A stretch of DNA of 53,362 nt, taken from an uncultured Lachnospiraceae bacterium (GTDB taxonomy: Bacteria; Bacillota; Clostridia; Lachnospirales; Lachnospiraceae). Position 1 is the first letter of the stretch. Each line of letters starts with the position of its first letter. The stretch covers positions 1-53,362 of the forward strand of contig CAJUFN010000015.1 in the NCBI GenBank assembly GCA_910585545.1, written 5' to 3'. Positions 45,795-53,362 of this stretch are shown here, piece by piece. A program made the position numbers and the translations under genes. Under the pieces are notes generated by a model, which was given only the letters and a program-made list of their open reading frames with translations, was not told the origin of the DNA and ran no database searches.

Positions 45795-45812
45795 TTTGCA
45801 TATAAATGCAAA
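45795..45812. promoter_or_regulatory. Palindrome upstream of the GH29 gene
   Basis: TTTGCAT, 4-nt spacer, ATGCAAA, about 24 bp before the start codon and next to the RBS. Its position suits an operator or a translation-blocking hairpin. A TATAAT box lies about 25 bp upstream of it, with no good -35. Confidence 0.35.
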
Positions 45813-45944
45813 ACATATTACATTACGATTATACAATACTTCTAACCGATAATGCTAATATAAATTCTCCTTATTGCATTATTTTTTTATATAATTCGGC
45901 ACGAATCGCACAAATAAGAACAAATTCCTACTAAAAACTGACAA

Positions 45945-45970
45945 GGGTTCCCATACGAATCTGGGAACCC
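45945..45970 (-). terminator. GH89 gene terminator
   Basis: GGGTTCCCA/TGGGAACCC stem with an 8-nt loop, 19 bp after the stop. Same GGTTCCC family as both GH97 terminators, and the 3' UTR before it is also alike. Confidence 0.88.
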
Positions 45971-45988
45971 TCAATAAATTTACTTATT

Positions 45989-48900
45989 TTAATCTGCTTT
46001 TTTCTTCCAAGCTGCAATTGCTGTTAGAACTGCCGCAAGTCCTGCCGCCACAGGTATTGCTGTGTTAGCGCCATCTCCTGTCTTCGCTGCCGTATTGCCG
46101 GCCGTTTTACTTGTTGTCTTTCCTGTACTTGCTGTCTTTCCTGTTGCAGTTGTCTTGTTTCCTGTATCAGAAGAAGCTACTTTATCTGATTTATCAGAAG
46201 TATGATCTCCTGCTTCTGCATTCGCTGCTTTCAGCGCTTCTTCTAATGCCGCTGCTGCTGCATCGACTGCCTTCTGGTCTGCATTCTCGTCTTCAAACAC
46301 TGCAACTGCCTGTGCGTATGCTGCTTTCACTGCTTTTGCTGTTTCTGCGCTGTATGCGCTTAAGTCCATTGCTTTTACTTTGCCAAGTAAGTCTTCTAAC
46401 TTGTCTTTGTTCGGTACTTCTCTCAAACCAAAGATTGCTCTAAGAAGTGAACTATATGCTGCATTTACCTCATCCTGCACTTCTGCGTTTGCAAGTACGT
46501 CCCTTGCTCCTTCTAACGCTGCCGTAAATGTCGCTGCCGTATCCTTCGTATACTTCGCAATCCCTGCTTCGTACTTCGCTGCGTCAGCTGCGAGTTTTGC
46601 AAGTTTATCTTTATTTACCGTAACCTTCACAAGTGCATTCATTTTTGCTTGCAACTCATCATGTGCCGCATTGATTTCTGCCTGAAGTGTATTTGCATCT
46701 CTAAGAACTGCTTCTGCCGCTTCAAGCGCTGCTTTAAATGGTGCCCAGCTCTCTTTTGTATAGGCACTTTCTACCTTTCCGCTTGCAATACTTACAACAG
46801 ATTGCAGGGTCTCGGCATTGCCTGTAAAGTCTAACAAATGTACTTTTGCAAGCAGTGCATCGTATGCTTTGTCTACCTCTGTCTGTGTTGCTGCTGCATT
46901 TTCATTCACTGCAACTGCATCTGCAAGAGCTTTTTCAAACAGCTCTTTTACCTTTGGTACAAGATATTGATAGCTTTCCGCTTTCTGTGCATCCTCGGCA
47001 TACTTAATCAGTGCCGCCAAGTCTTCCTTATCTGTCTCTACCGGCTCTGCTGCCCTTGGTTCTAACAGACGTATTTCTGCTGCGGATGCATAATTCTTTC
47101 CATCCTGAGTAAGAGAATCTACTGCATAAAGACGAACATTGGTCACACCTTCTGCCGCCTCAAAATCTGCCAGCTTCCAGTTATTGCTTCCGTTCCATTT
47201 ACCTTCTGCAATTGTTGTGTATGTCTCCCCATTATCTTGGCTTACTTCAATACGATATCTGGTAATGATTCCGTTCGTTCCGCCAGCGCTTCTTGTCAGA
47301 TAACGAAGTCCGCCAACCGTTGTCGGTTCTGCCAGTTTAATATCAATCCATAAGTTTTCTCTTGGTTCACCTGCCCACTTACTATGCCAGATAGTACCTG
47401 CATTATTATCCAGTACGTTCGATGCAGGTCCTTCGGATCCGCTTGCTGACTGCTGGCTTCCTGCAGTTGCCGTCATACCGTCTGCCGGAATATCTCTGGA
47501 ATCATCTGTTGCTTCCGGGTCATACAATTCTTTTATGAGTGACTGATATTTTTTCCAAAGTTTTTCACTGACTTTGATACTATCCCCAGTTGCCTCTGTC
47601 GGATAAGGAGTTCTGTCTTCTGCCCATTCTTCTGCTCTCTCAAGAACTTCATTCTTAATCTTTGGCTGCTGCGTATTATTAAACTGAGTTGCATTCATAC
47701 CAGCATCCAATCCTTCTTCCAGATATTTCGCAAATATTTCCCAGCGCATTCCATAATAATCTGTCATAAGACCTGCAAGATGACGATTACAGTAATCCAA
47801 AAGACCTTCTGTTCCTTTGAGTGGGTCATCCAGTACCCAGTATGTGAGGAATGTTCTTTCCACTTCTTCAAAATATGCCTGATCAGAATCTGTCACACCC
47901 CTGTTTTTTGCCCCTTCCAGACGTGTTCCAACGAGGAAATATTCATTCGTTGCCAAAATCTCATCCAAATCTTCTGCGATTTCAATCATAAGATTCGCAT
48001 ATCTCATTGCTTCTTCTTTATCGCCTGATACAAAGCTTGGCTGAATATTTGCATATACTTCCCCGGAAATATCTGCAAGTACCTGACGGTTAATATCCAC
48101 TAAGTCATACAAGAACTGCGGCGTTGGGTGATCCATCTTCTTCGCTGCTTTTATCAGGTCTTCCCATATCGGGAAAATATCCTGTGTCTGATATACTTTA
48201 TCGTTACTGCCGTATGTACGCGCTTTTGCACCGGATAATTTCGGCATTGCGTTGATCAATGTCTGGGATGTTCCGTCACCGGCTACAAACTTGCTGTAAA
48301 TCGTATGATGCATCGTATCCCATGCACGGTCGATTTCTTCCTGTGCCTGTGCATAATTGTCTGCACCATATCTGCGTTTTGCATAATCTTTTAACCACTG
48401 GTCCATATCCGGTTTTTCCAAACGCCATGTCATCTCTGCCATCAGTCCGTAAAGTGCCGGGTTCGTATCTCCGCCTTCCGGAGCGATCGCAACCCCTTTC
48501 ATGAAGTTTGCAGATACCCTTGTATCAATGACATTGGATGCGATATGATCCATTCCGCCGCCAAGTCCGGTGTTTCCGCCAAAGTTAAATAACATAGACC
48601 ATAACCACTGTGTCTGTCCGAATTCATTGTTGGTATTCCATTTCGGACGGTTATCTGCACTCAAATCTACGAACATCAGATGTCCTTCTTCATAGTATTG
48701 TGTAAGCCATGTCTGGTATCTCCAGGAGGTCTGCATCCAGATTGCATCCGGATTCAGCTTAAGGAGCTGGTCGCTCATCTCTTTTAATACGGTTCTTGGA
48801 AATGCCGCATGTGACACTACGAATCCTTGCTCACCAATCAGGTCTTTATATCCGAATTTCGGAGTACGTCCGTATTCGTTAAATCCTAACGTTTCCATCA

Positions 48901-50278
48901 ATGACTCATAATAAATATCGGAAATCTGCTGGAATTTATCGTGCATTTCTTCTGCCTTTGCACTGTCAGAAGTTTCTACGGAAGGACTGATAAACACGCC
49001 CTGAGGAAGGTTCATCCATCGTGCTGCGGAATATAAAAACATTCCGTCGAATAAAGAACCTGGCTGGTCGATAATCATTTTTGCTTTAGAGCTGCTTCCA
49101 TAGTAATCTTCTCTCTGATTCGGGAACATGAATGGAACCTGTCCTACGAATGGACGGATTTCCGGTTCCATGCCAAATGCAAATGCCATCTCAACGACTT
49201 TCTTTGCAAGCGCGCCTTCTTTTTCTACTGCTTCCTGCGAAAGTTCATATCTTCCATAGTACTGCTCGGTACCTTTGTTGGAGCGCCTCAGCTCTTCTAA
49301 AGCTGCATCATCCAATCCAAGCTCTTCTTTTGCATTGTACCATACCGCATGATCTCCGATATCTACGAGGAACATGTTAAATCCATTCATTGCCATCCAG
49401 TCAATCCGATGCTGCCATTCTTCTTCTCCATAGAGAACTGTTGTGTATTTATACTCACAGTTTTCATTGAAATAATGACGGTACTCGTATGGAAATACGA
49501 TTCTTACCGGTTCTTCTACCACCGGAAGTTCTTGTGGAAGCACTAAATTACTTTCTCCGACATATGGAAAATCCAAATATGCATAATATTTCAGGTAATA
49601 GTTGTATGCAGTCGCAAGGGCTACGCCATTATTTCCTCTTAAGATCACTTTGCCATCCGCATAATCTACTTCGTATACGTCCATTCCGGTCTCTTCATCG
49701 GCTGGGATAATTTCTACGATAAAATTATCACTGCTGTCTTTTCCTGTGACACGTTCAATCAGATTCTTTGTTTCACGAATCGGTATGAGAGAAGCTGCTT
49801 CAAATTCTTTCTGTGCGTCTTTTATCTTTGCTTCCATATCTGCAATCGCACCAACTGTCATATCTTTTGCAAGTGCTTCCTCACATTCTGTCAGGATTGC
49901 TTTAAATTTTGCAATCGCATTTTCTTTGTAATCTTCTTTTTTTGCCGCATTCACGAGCTTCCATGCATTTTGAAGACGAATCACGCATATTTCTTTATCA
50001 GATTCTTCCGCTAATTTCGGATGTGCTGTTACCACACACTGTGCCGTCTTATTGCCGTACTGCGTTGTCGCCGTAATCACAACTTCTACGGATTCTTGTC
50101 CTTTGGGAATTCCGACAACGGTGATCGTTCCGTCCTGTTTGACAGATACCACAGATTCATCGGAAGAAGACCATGTCACATTTTTATTACTCGCTGTTTC
50201 CGGAAGAACCGTTGCGACAAGCTGCAGGGATTCTCCTTCTGCCAATTCCACTTCTTCTTGCTCAATGTAGATTCTCAT
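45989..50278 (-). CDS. GH89 alpha-N-acetylglucosaminidase, separated from its signal peptide
   Basis: 1429 residues in this frame. Big2 domain (1-90), FIVAR-like helical segment (about 95-165), then the NAGLU-type core: alpha/beta N-domain (about 170-265), barrel with YRHYFNENCEY, DWMAMNGFNMFLV, GFNEYG, WMQTSWRYQTW and MLFNFGGNTGLGGGM, and an alpha-helical C-domain to about 890. An F5/8 module follows (about 940-1080), then four FIVAR repeats and AAKTGDGAN with the anchor tail. GH89 removes alpha-linked GlcNAc, as found on gastric mucin core-2 chains. No signal peptide precedes this frame; the 431-codon frame just upstream supplies one but is cut off by a TAG and a frameshift. The ATG overlaps (ATGA) the stop of the frame it should have continued from. 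Confidence 0.85.
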   Translation of the reverse strand: MRIYIEQEEVELAEGESLQLVATVLPETASNKNVTWSSSDESVVSVKQDGTITVVGIPKGQESVEVVITATTQYGNKTAQCVVTAHPKLAEESDKEICVIRLQNAWKLVNAAKKEDYKENAIAKFKAILTECEEALAKDMTVGAIADMEAKIKDAQKEFEAASLIPIRETKNLIERVTGKDSSDNFIVEIIPADEETGMDVYEVDYADGKVILRGNNGVALATAYNYYLKYYAYLDFPYVGESNLVLPQELPVVEEPVRIVFPYEYRHYFNENCEYKYTTVLYGEEEWQHRIDWMAMNGFNMFLVDIGDHAVWYNAKEELGLDDAALEELRRSNKGTEQYYGRYELSQEAVEKEGALAKKVVEMAFAFGMEPEIRPFVGQVPFMFPNQREDYYGSSSKAKMIIDQPGSLFDGMFLYSAARWMNLPQGVFISPSVETSDSAKAEEMHDKFQQISDIYYESLMETLGFNEYGRTPKFGYKDLIGEQGFVVSHAAFPRTVLKEMSDQLLKLNPDAIWMQTSWRYQTWLTQYYEEGHLMFVDLSADNRPKWNTNNEFGQTQWLWSMLFNFGGNTGLGGGMDHIASNVIDTRVSANFMKGVAIAPEGGDTNPALYGLMAEMTWRLEKPDMDQWLKDYAKRRYGADNYAQAQEEIDRAWDTMHHTIYSKFVAGDGTSQTLINAMPKLSGAKARTYGSNDKVYQTQDIFPIWEDLIKAAKKMDHPTPQFLYDLVDINRQVLADISGEVYANIQPSFVSGDKEEAMRYANLMIEIAEDLDEILATNEYFLVGTRLEGAKNRGVTDSDQAYFEEVERTFLTYWVLDDPLKGTEGLLDYCNRHLAGLMTDYYGMRWEIFAKYLEEGLDAGMNATQFNNTQQPKIKNEVLERAEEWAEDRTPYPTEATGDSIKVSEKLWKKYQSLIKELYDPEATDDSRDIPADGMTATAGSQQSASGSEGPASNVLDNNAGTIWHSKWAGEPRENLWIDIKLAEPTTVGGLRYLTRSAGGTNGIITRYRIEVSQDNGETYTTIAEGKWNGSNNWKLADFEAAEGVTNVRLYAVDSLTQDGKNYASAAEIRLLEPRAAEPVETDKEDLAALIKYAEDAQKAESYQYLVPKVKELFEKALADAVAVNENAAATQTEVDKAYDALLAKVHLLDFTGNAETLQSVVSIASGKVESAYTKESWAPFKAALEAAEAVLRDANTLQAEINAAHDELQAKMNALVKVTVNKDKLAKLAADAAKYEAGIAKYTKDTAATFTAALEGARDVLANAEVQDEVNAAYSSLLRAIFGLREVPNKDKLEDLLGKVKAMDLSAYSAETAKAVKAAYAQAVAVFEDENADQKAVDAAAAALEEALKAANAEAGDHTSDKSDKVASSDTGNKTTATGKTASTGKTTSKTAGNTAAKTGDGANTAIPVAAGLAAVLTAIAAWKKKAD

Positions 50279-50406
50279 ATCTCTTCTGCTACCGAAAATC
50301 CCACTGTCAATTCATCGATCACATAAGAACTCGTCGCTTCGATAATATAAATGCGAACTGCACTTCCTTTCACCGGAGACGCAAAATTCACTGTCTTTGA
50401 TTCAGA

Positions 50407-51702
50407 CTATGCCGTATTCGTAGTCCAGTTCATAGAAAATACTTTGCCGTCTTCTACCCAATTCCAATTTCCTGATTCGTCTTTATACTGTACCTTGATT
50501 TGTTTGATACACTGTCCGGTTGCCCACCATGTCTGGAATGTAAGGGATTCGAACTGAATCATATTTTCATAATCAAGCTCCAGATATACATTCTCGCCTT
50601 TTCCACGTCCCTGAAAATGACTTGCTGTCACGCCATCCACAATATACGCAAGCGGCTGCGATGCTTCTCCGGTAAATGTAACTGCCGGTTTGTTCTGCGC
50701 GAGATTAAATGCATATGCCGCATCTTCTAACGTTTTCAGACCGTCTGCTACAAGTCCTGTTCCGGCTACCTGTGAGCCAGCCGTATTTCCAACTGCCGTC
50801 ACCTCTTTTGCATATGTGTCTATCGCTTCCTGACTCCATGTAAGAGGTGTCTCTCCTACAGTTGCTGCTTCTAATGCTGCCTCTGCTGCGCGAAGTCTTC
50901 CGTTTAACCCCACCGTACTTTCCAACTGTGCTCTTTTCAAATCACGAATCAATTCAAATAACTGTCGGTTTGCTTCATAAATGTCTTCTTCTGTATCCAG
51001 AAGTTCCTTTGGAACATTGGCAAGCCCTGCTTCAAATGCATCCAAAGTATCCGGAAACCATAATCCATTATCCATTCCTGCATGCTCGCGCGCATTTTCT
51101 CCTAAGTCTTCTGCCTGTGCCAAGAGTTCGGTATAGTCTTTTGCATCACTTGGAACATAGAGAAGCCTCATCTCGGATGCAGCTTGTACATCAGACGTGA
51201 TTTTTACGGATTTTGCTTTTACCGGTTCCTCAAATGTCAGGAAATAAGTGCCCAGTTTTTTCATGACTTTTCCTGTTTCCACCGGTTCCTCTTCATATGT
51301 ACTTCCATCTTCACTTACGAAAATTTCGTAATCAGACATCGTTCCGTTGATGTTGTTGTCCAGACGGGATACATACTCAATTCCTGTAATGTATTCTGCC
51401 TTCTGTGCACTCAGAGTAACATCGATACTTGCAGGCGCGTTGCTCCATGATGCCTCCCATCTTGTGTCATTGTTGCCATCTAGCAGACGGTTCGCACCGT
51501 AACCGCTCTGTGTGCTGCTTGCCGCCGCACTTGTCTGTTCTTCCGGATATTCAATATATTTGTCATTGTCTAACCATATATATCCGCCGGCCGCTTTTGT
51601 GTCTTTTTCTGCTTCTTTTGCATAGGATGGTACGGTCATGCTTGTCAAAACCATACTGCACATCAGCATACCACCCAAGACTCGTTTCATCGTTTTTCTC
51701 AT
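50407..51702 (-). CDS. N-terminal part of the split GH89 enzyme (signal peptide, CBM32, FIVAR, CBM32)
   Basis: 431 residues. Start ATG behind GGAGAGGAAGG; signal peptide ends VPSYA. An F5/8-type module (about 50-195), a FIVAR-like helical region (about 195-345), and the first two-thirds of a second F5/8 module that stops at TAG (50407-50409). Past the stop the same frame continues the module in recognisable form (SESKTVNFASP ... YVIDELTVGFS) to a TGA at 50275-50277; the GH89 part resumes in another frame. So one ancestral gene of about 1900 codons carries two lesions within about 130 bp. As it stands, this frame makes a short secreted sugar-binding protein without an anchor. Confidence 0.85.
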   Translation of the reverse strand: MRKTMKRVLGGMLMCSMVLTSMTVPSYAKEAEKDTKAAGGYIWLDNDKYIEYPEEQTSAAASSTQSGYGANRLLDGNNDTRWEASWSNAPASIDVTLSAQKAEYITGIEYVSRLDNNINGTMSDYEIFVSEDGSTYEEEPVETGKVMKKLGTYFLTFEEPVKAKSVKITSDVQAASEMRLLYVPSDAKDYTELLAQAEDLGENAREHAGMDNGLWFPDTLDAFEAGLANVPKELLDTEEDIYEANRQLFELIRDLKRAQLESTVGLNGRLRAAEAALEAATVGETPLTWSQEAIDTYAKEVTAVGNTAGSQVAGTGLVADGLKTLEDAAYAFNLAQNKPAVTFTGEASQPLAYIVDGVTASHFQGRGKGENVYLELDYENMIQFESLTFQTWWATGQCIKQIKVQYKDESGNWNWVEDGKVFSMNWTTNTA

Positions 51703-51750
51703 TGCCTTCCTCTCCTGATTTTATTTTGTTTGTACTGCTTAATTATATTT

Positions 51751-51780
51751 TATATACTTTTTTCCTATTTTTCTTGTCAA
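51751..51780 (-). promoter_or_regulatory. Promoter of the GH89 gene
   Basis: TTGACA, 18-bp spacer, TATATA on the minus strand, about 50 bp before the start codon. A consensus -35, so transcription probably continues despite the gene damage. Confidence 0.65.
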
Positions 51781-51841
51781 AAACAGTCCTATTTTCGTGA
51801 ATTTTTGTAAAAAACGGAACTAATTTTTATCCCATGCATTG

Positions 51842-51870
51842 TTGACAATATATTAGAACTATGTTATAGT
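51842..51870 (+). promoter_or_regulatory. Promoter of the second Rpn gene
   Basis: TTGACA, exactly 17 bp, TATAGT. Near-consensus housekeeping promoter about 120 bp before the start codon, divergent from the GH89 promoter. Confidence 0.8.
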
Positions 51871-51989
51871 GTGTACTATCCAGATAGGATCAGATATTAA
51901 TTTGTATACAGATTTTTTTACTTATCTTTTCATTTTCTATCATGACACTTTACTAACAGTTATCATTTTGTTATAATTAAGGAGAAACA

Positions 51990-52952
51990 ATGGCAAAAAT
52001 AAATAAAAAGTATAAGGATAAGTTATTTCGTATCATCTTTCGAAAGAAGAAAGATTTATTGGATCTTTATAATGCAATCAATGGTACTAACTATAAGAAC
52101 ACTAAACACTTTTCCATTACTACGTTGGAAGATGTTGTGTACATGGGAAGAAAGAATGACCTTTCTTTTATTGTCGGCAATATTTTGAACCTTTATGAGC
52201 ACCAAAGTTCTTTCAGCCCGAATCTGCCTCTTCGTGGTTTACTTTATTTCGCAGATTTATACCGCAGTTACATTGAACCTTCTAAAAAACAATTGTATTC
52301 CGAAAAGGCTTTTCAGATTCCTCTTCCGCAATACATCGTTTTTTACAATGGAACCCAAAATGAACCGGAGCGTACAGAACTTCGTCTCAGCGATTTGTTC
52401 CTAAAAACATCCGACAACATGTCTCCCGCCTTAGAATGTACTGCAATTATGCTGAATATTAATCTTGGACATAATCGGGAGTTGATGGAAAAATGTCATC
52501 TCTTAGGGGAATATGCTTACTTCGTGGCTCTTGTCCGGGAATACTTAAATACCAACACGGACGAAACAGAAGCCGTCTCAAGAGCTGTAGACGAGTGTAT
52601 TAAAAACGGAGTCTTATCTGAAATACTGCGCAAAAATAAAGCGGAGGTAATCGACGTGATACTTACAGAATGGGATGAAGAAGAATTCCGTGAATTTTTA
52701 AAAGAAGAAGCCAAAGAAAGTGGATTTCAGGAAGGCCGCGAGGCAGGCTTGACCGTTGGACGAAAAGAAGGTTTAACCGTTGGGCGTGAAGAAGGTTTAA
52801 CTATTGGGCGTGAAGAAGGAATCCGCGCATTGATCATTACTTGTCAGTCTCTTCATGTGTCCAAAGAAGAAACCTTGCACAGAATCACAGAATGCTTTTC
52901 TATGAATGAAGAAACAGCAAAGGCATATATAGACGAATTCTGGAAAATTTAA
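51990..52952 (+). CDS. Rpn-family recombination-promoting nuclease (PD-(D/E)XK)
   Basis: 320 residues. Nuclease signature NDLSFIVGN then YEHQSS (catalytic D and E-x-Q), as in the 300-residue paralogue at 8.3-9.2 kb but otherwise quite divergent from it. VFYNGTQNEPE and TAIMLNINLGHN follow. The C-terminal part carries three 8-residue repeats (GLTVGRKE-like). RBS AAGGAGAAA before the ATG. Intact. Rpn proteins act in DNA breakage and recombination, and this one is flanked by the dispersed repeat and the 41-bp array. Confidence 0.85.
   Translation: MAKINKKYKDKLFRIIFRKKKDLLDLYNAINGTNYKNTKHFSITTLEDVVYMGRKNDLSFIVGNILNLYEHQSSFSPNLPLRGLLYFADLYRSYIEPSKKQLYSEKAFQIPLPQYIVFYNGTQNEPERTELRLSDLFLKTSDNMSPALECTAIMLNINLGHNRELMEKCHLLGEYAYFVALVREYLNTNTDETEAVSRAVDECIKNGVLSEILRKNKAEVIDVILTEWDEEEFREFLKEEAKESGFQEGREAGLTVGRKEGLTVGREEGLTIGREEGIRALIITCQSLHVSKEETLHRITECFSMNEETAKAYIDEFWKI
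52746..52817 (+). repeat. Three 24-bp in-frame repeats in the Rpn C-terminus
   Basis: Units at 52746, 52770 and 52794 encode GLTVGRKE, GLTVGREE and GLTIGREE. In-frame units of this kind can expand or contract without breaking the gene. Confidence 0.9.
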
Positions 52953-53023
52953 TAATGTTTATGAAAAAGGGGATGTTGGTTAATACCGATTTTTAGTCTC
53001 TAAATCTTAAAATAAGCAGAATA

Positions 53024-53157
53024 AAGTGGGCCAGCCCACTTCAACTCCCCATCCCCTCACTCATGAGGGGCTTGCACGCTTTGCGCGCCGAGCGTGGTCA
53101 GCTTTTGCTGACTGCTTCCGCTCACGCGAGTGCGTATCCTCCCGGAGGGTTTTCCTA
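53024..53157 (-). repeat. Dispersed multi-hairpin element, copy B (inverted)
   Basis: Reverse-complement copy of the element at 33259-33391. It differs by five substitutions and a one-base indel. Several differences fall in hairpin loops (TGAA versus TGAG) or complete a pair (GTCAGC AAAA GCTGAC is perfect here). It starts about 70 bp after the Rpn stop and runs into the 41-bp array. Confidence 0.9.
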
Positions 53158-53165
53158 CATCTTTT

Positions 53166-53362
53166 GCCCGGCGCTCGGGCATAACTCTTCTCTTTTGGCT
53201 CTTCTCGCCCAGCGCCTGGGCGAACTCTTGCTTTATTGGCTCTTCTTGCCCGACACCTGGGCGAATTCTTGCTTTATTGGCTTCTCTCGCCCGGCGCCTG
53301 GGCGAATTCTTGCTTTATTGGCTCTTCTTGCCCGGCACCTGGGCAGATTCTCGCTTTATTGG
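53166..53362 (+). repeat. 41-bp palindromic tandem array, copy 2 (five units, continues beyond the window)
   Basis: Cores begin at 53166, 53207, 53248, 53289 and 53330, an exact 41-bp period. Core form GCCCAG-CGC-CTGGGC; spacer AATTCTTGCTTTATTGGCTCTT-like, varying slightly. The first unit has GCCCG/CGGGC, a changed but still paired core. No unique spacers, so not CRISPR. Confidence 0.92.

Noticed and set aside
45989..50278. GH89 frame as an independent, complete gene
   Set aside because: No ribosome binding site or signal peptide at its ATG, yet it ends in a surface anchor; the missing N-terminus lies just upstream in another frame.
53166..53362. 41-bp array as a CRISPR
   Set aside because: The whole 41-bp unit repeats; there are no unique spacers and no cas genes, and the palindromic core plus spacer are both conserved.

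Overview
The window looks like a low-GC Firmicute of the gut Lachnospiraceae, of the mucin-degrading [Ruminococcus] torques/gnavus type. This rests on strong AGGAGG-type ribosome binding sites, YesM-type kinase signalling, ECF vitamin uptake, and very large secreted glycosidases carrying FIVAR stalks and a Gram-positive surface anchor. The species call is inference from gene content.

Layout. 0-2.7 kb: a minus-strand sugar-sensing pair (YesM-type histidine kinase plus membrane-anchored sugar-binding protein, the latter probably frameshifted). 2.7-9.2 kb: a decay zone with a 41-bp palindromic tandem array, an IS21 element, a GH2 beta-galactosidase fragment, a broken AraC regulator and an Rpn-family nuclease. 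9.5-14.4 kb: an anchored GH97 enzyme. 14.7-17.2 kb: the rump of a second GH97 gene, an Rpn fragment and an IS110/IS1111 element whose 3' non-coding region folds into two adjacent stem-loops. 17.3-23.9 kb: a 2196-residue GH2 beta-galactosidase. 24.1-28.4 kb: a housekeeping operon, FMN riboswitch-ribU-ecfA1-ecfA2-ecfT-truA. 28.5-33.0 kb: a small membrane protein and an RND exporter. 33.1-33.4 kb: tRNA-Leu(CAG), a perfect 19-bp palindrome and a multi-hairpin dispersed repeat. 33.6-51.7 kb: an AraC regulator followed on the opposite strand by GH101, GH29 and GH89 surface enzymes. 52.0-53.4 kb: a second Rpn gene, an inverted copy of the dispersed repeat and a second 41-bp array running off the window.

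How the genes work together. GH101 (endo-alpha-N-acetylgalactosaminidase), GH29 (alpha-fucosidase), GH2 (beta-galactosidase), GH89 (alpha-N-acetylglucosaminidase) and GH97 (probable alpha-galactosidase) together match the linkages of mucin O-glycans and blood-group caps. Each has its own ribosome binding site, signal peptide and terminator, and ends in FIVAR repeats plus the same sorting-like tail, built around KTGD rather than LPXTG. The GH89 gene is split from its signal peptide by a stop codon and a frameshift. The FIVAR stalks fall into two lineages, and terminator type largely follows stalk type, which suggests that whole 3' modules were copied between genes.

Most notable candidates: the two-stem-loop RNA region of the IS110-family element (seekRNA/bridge RNA candidate), the dispersed multi-hairpin element, the 41-bp palindromic array, the KTGD anchor family, and riboflavin-controlled expression of the shared ECF energizing module. 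All functional calls come from reading motifs by eye; no searches were run.
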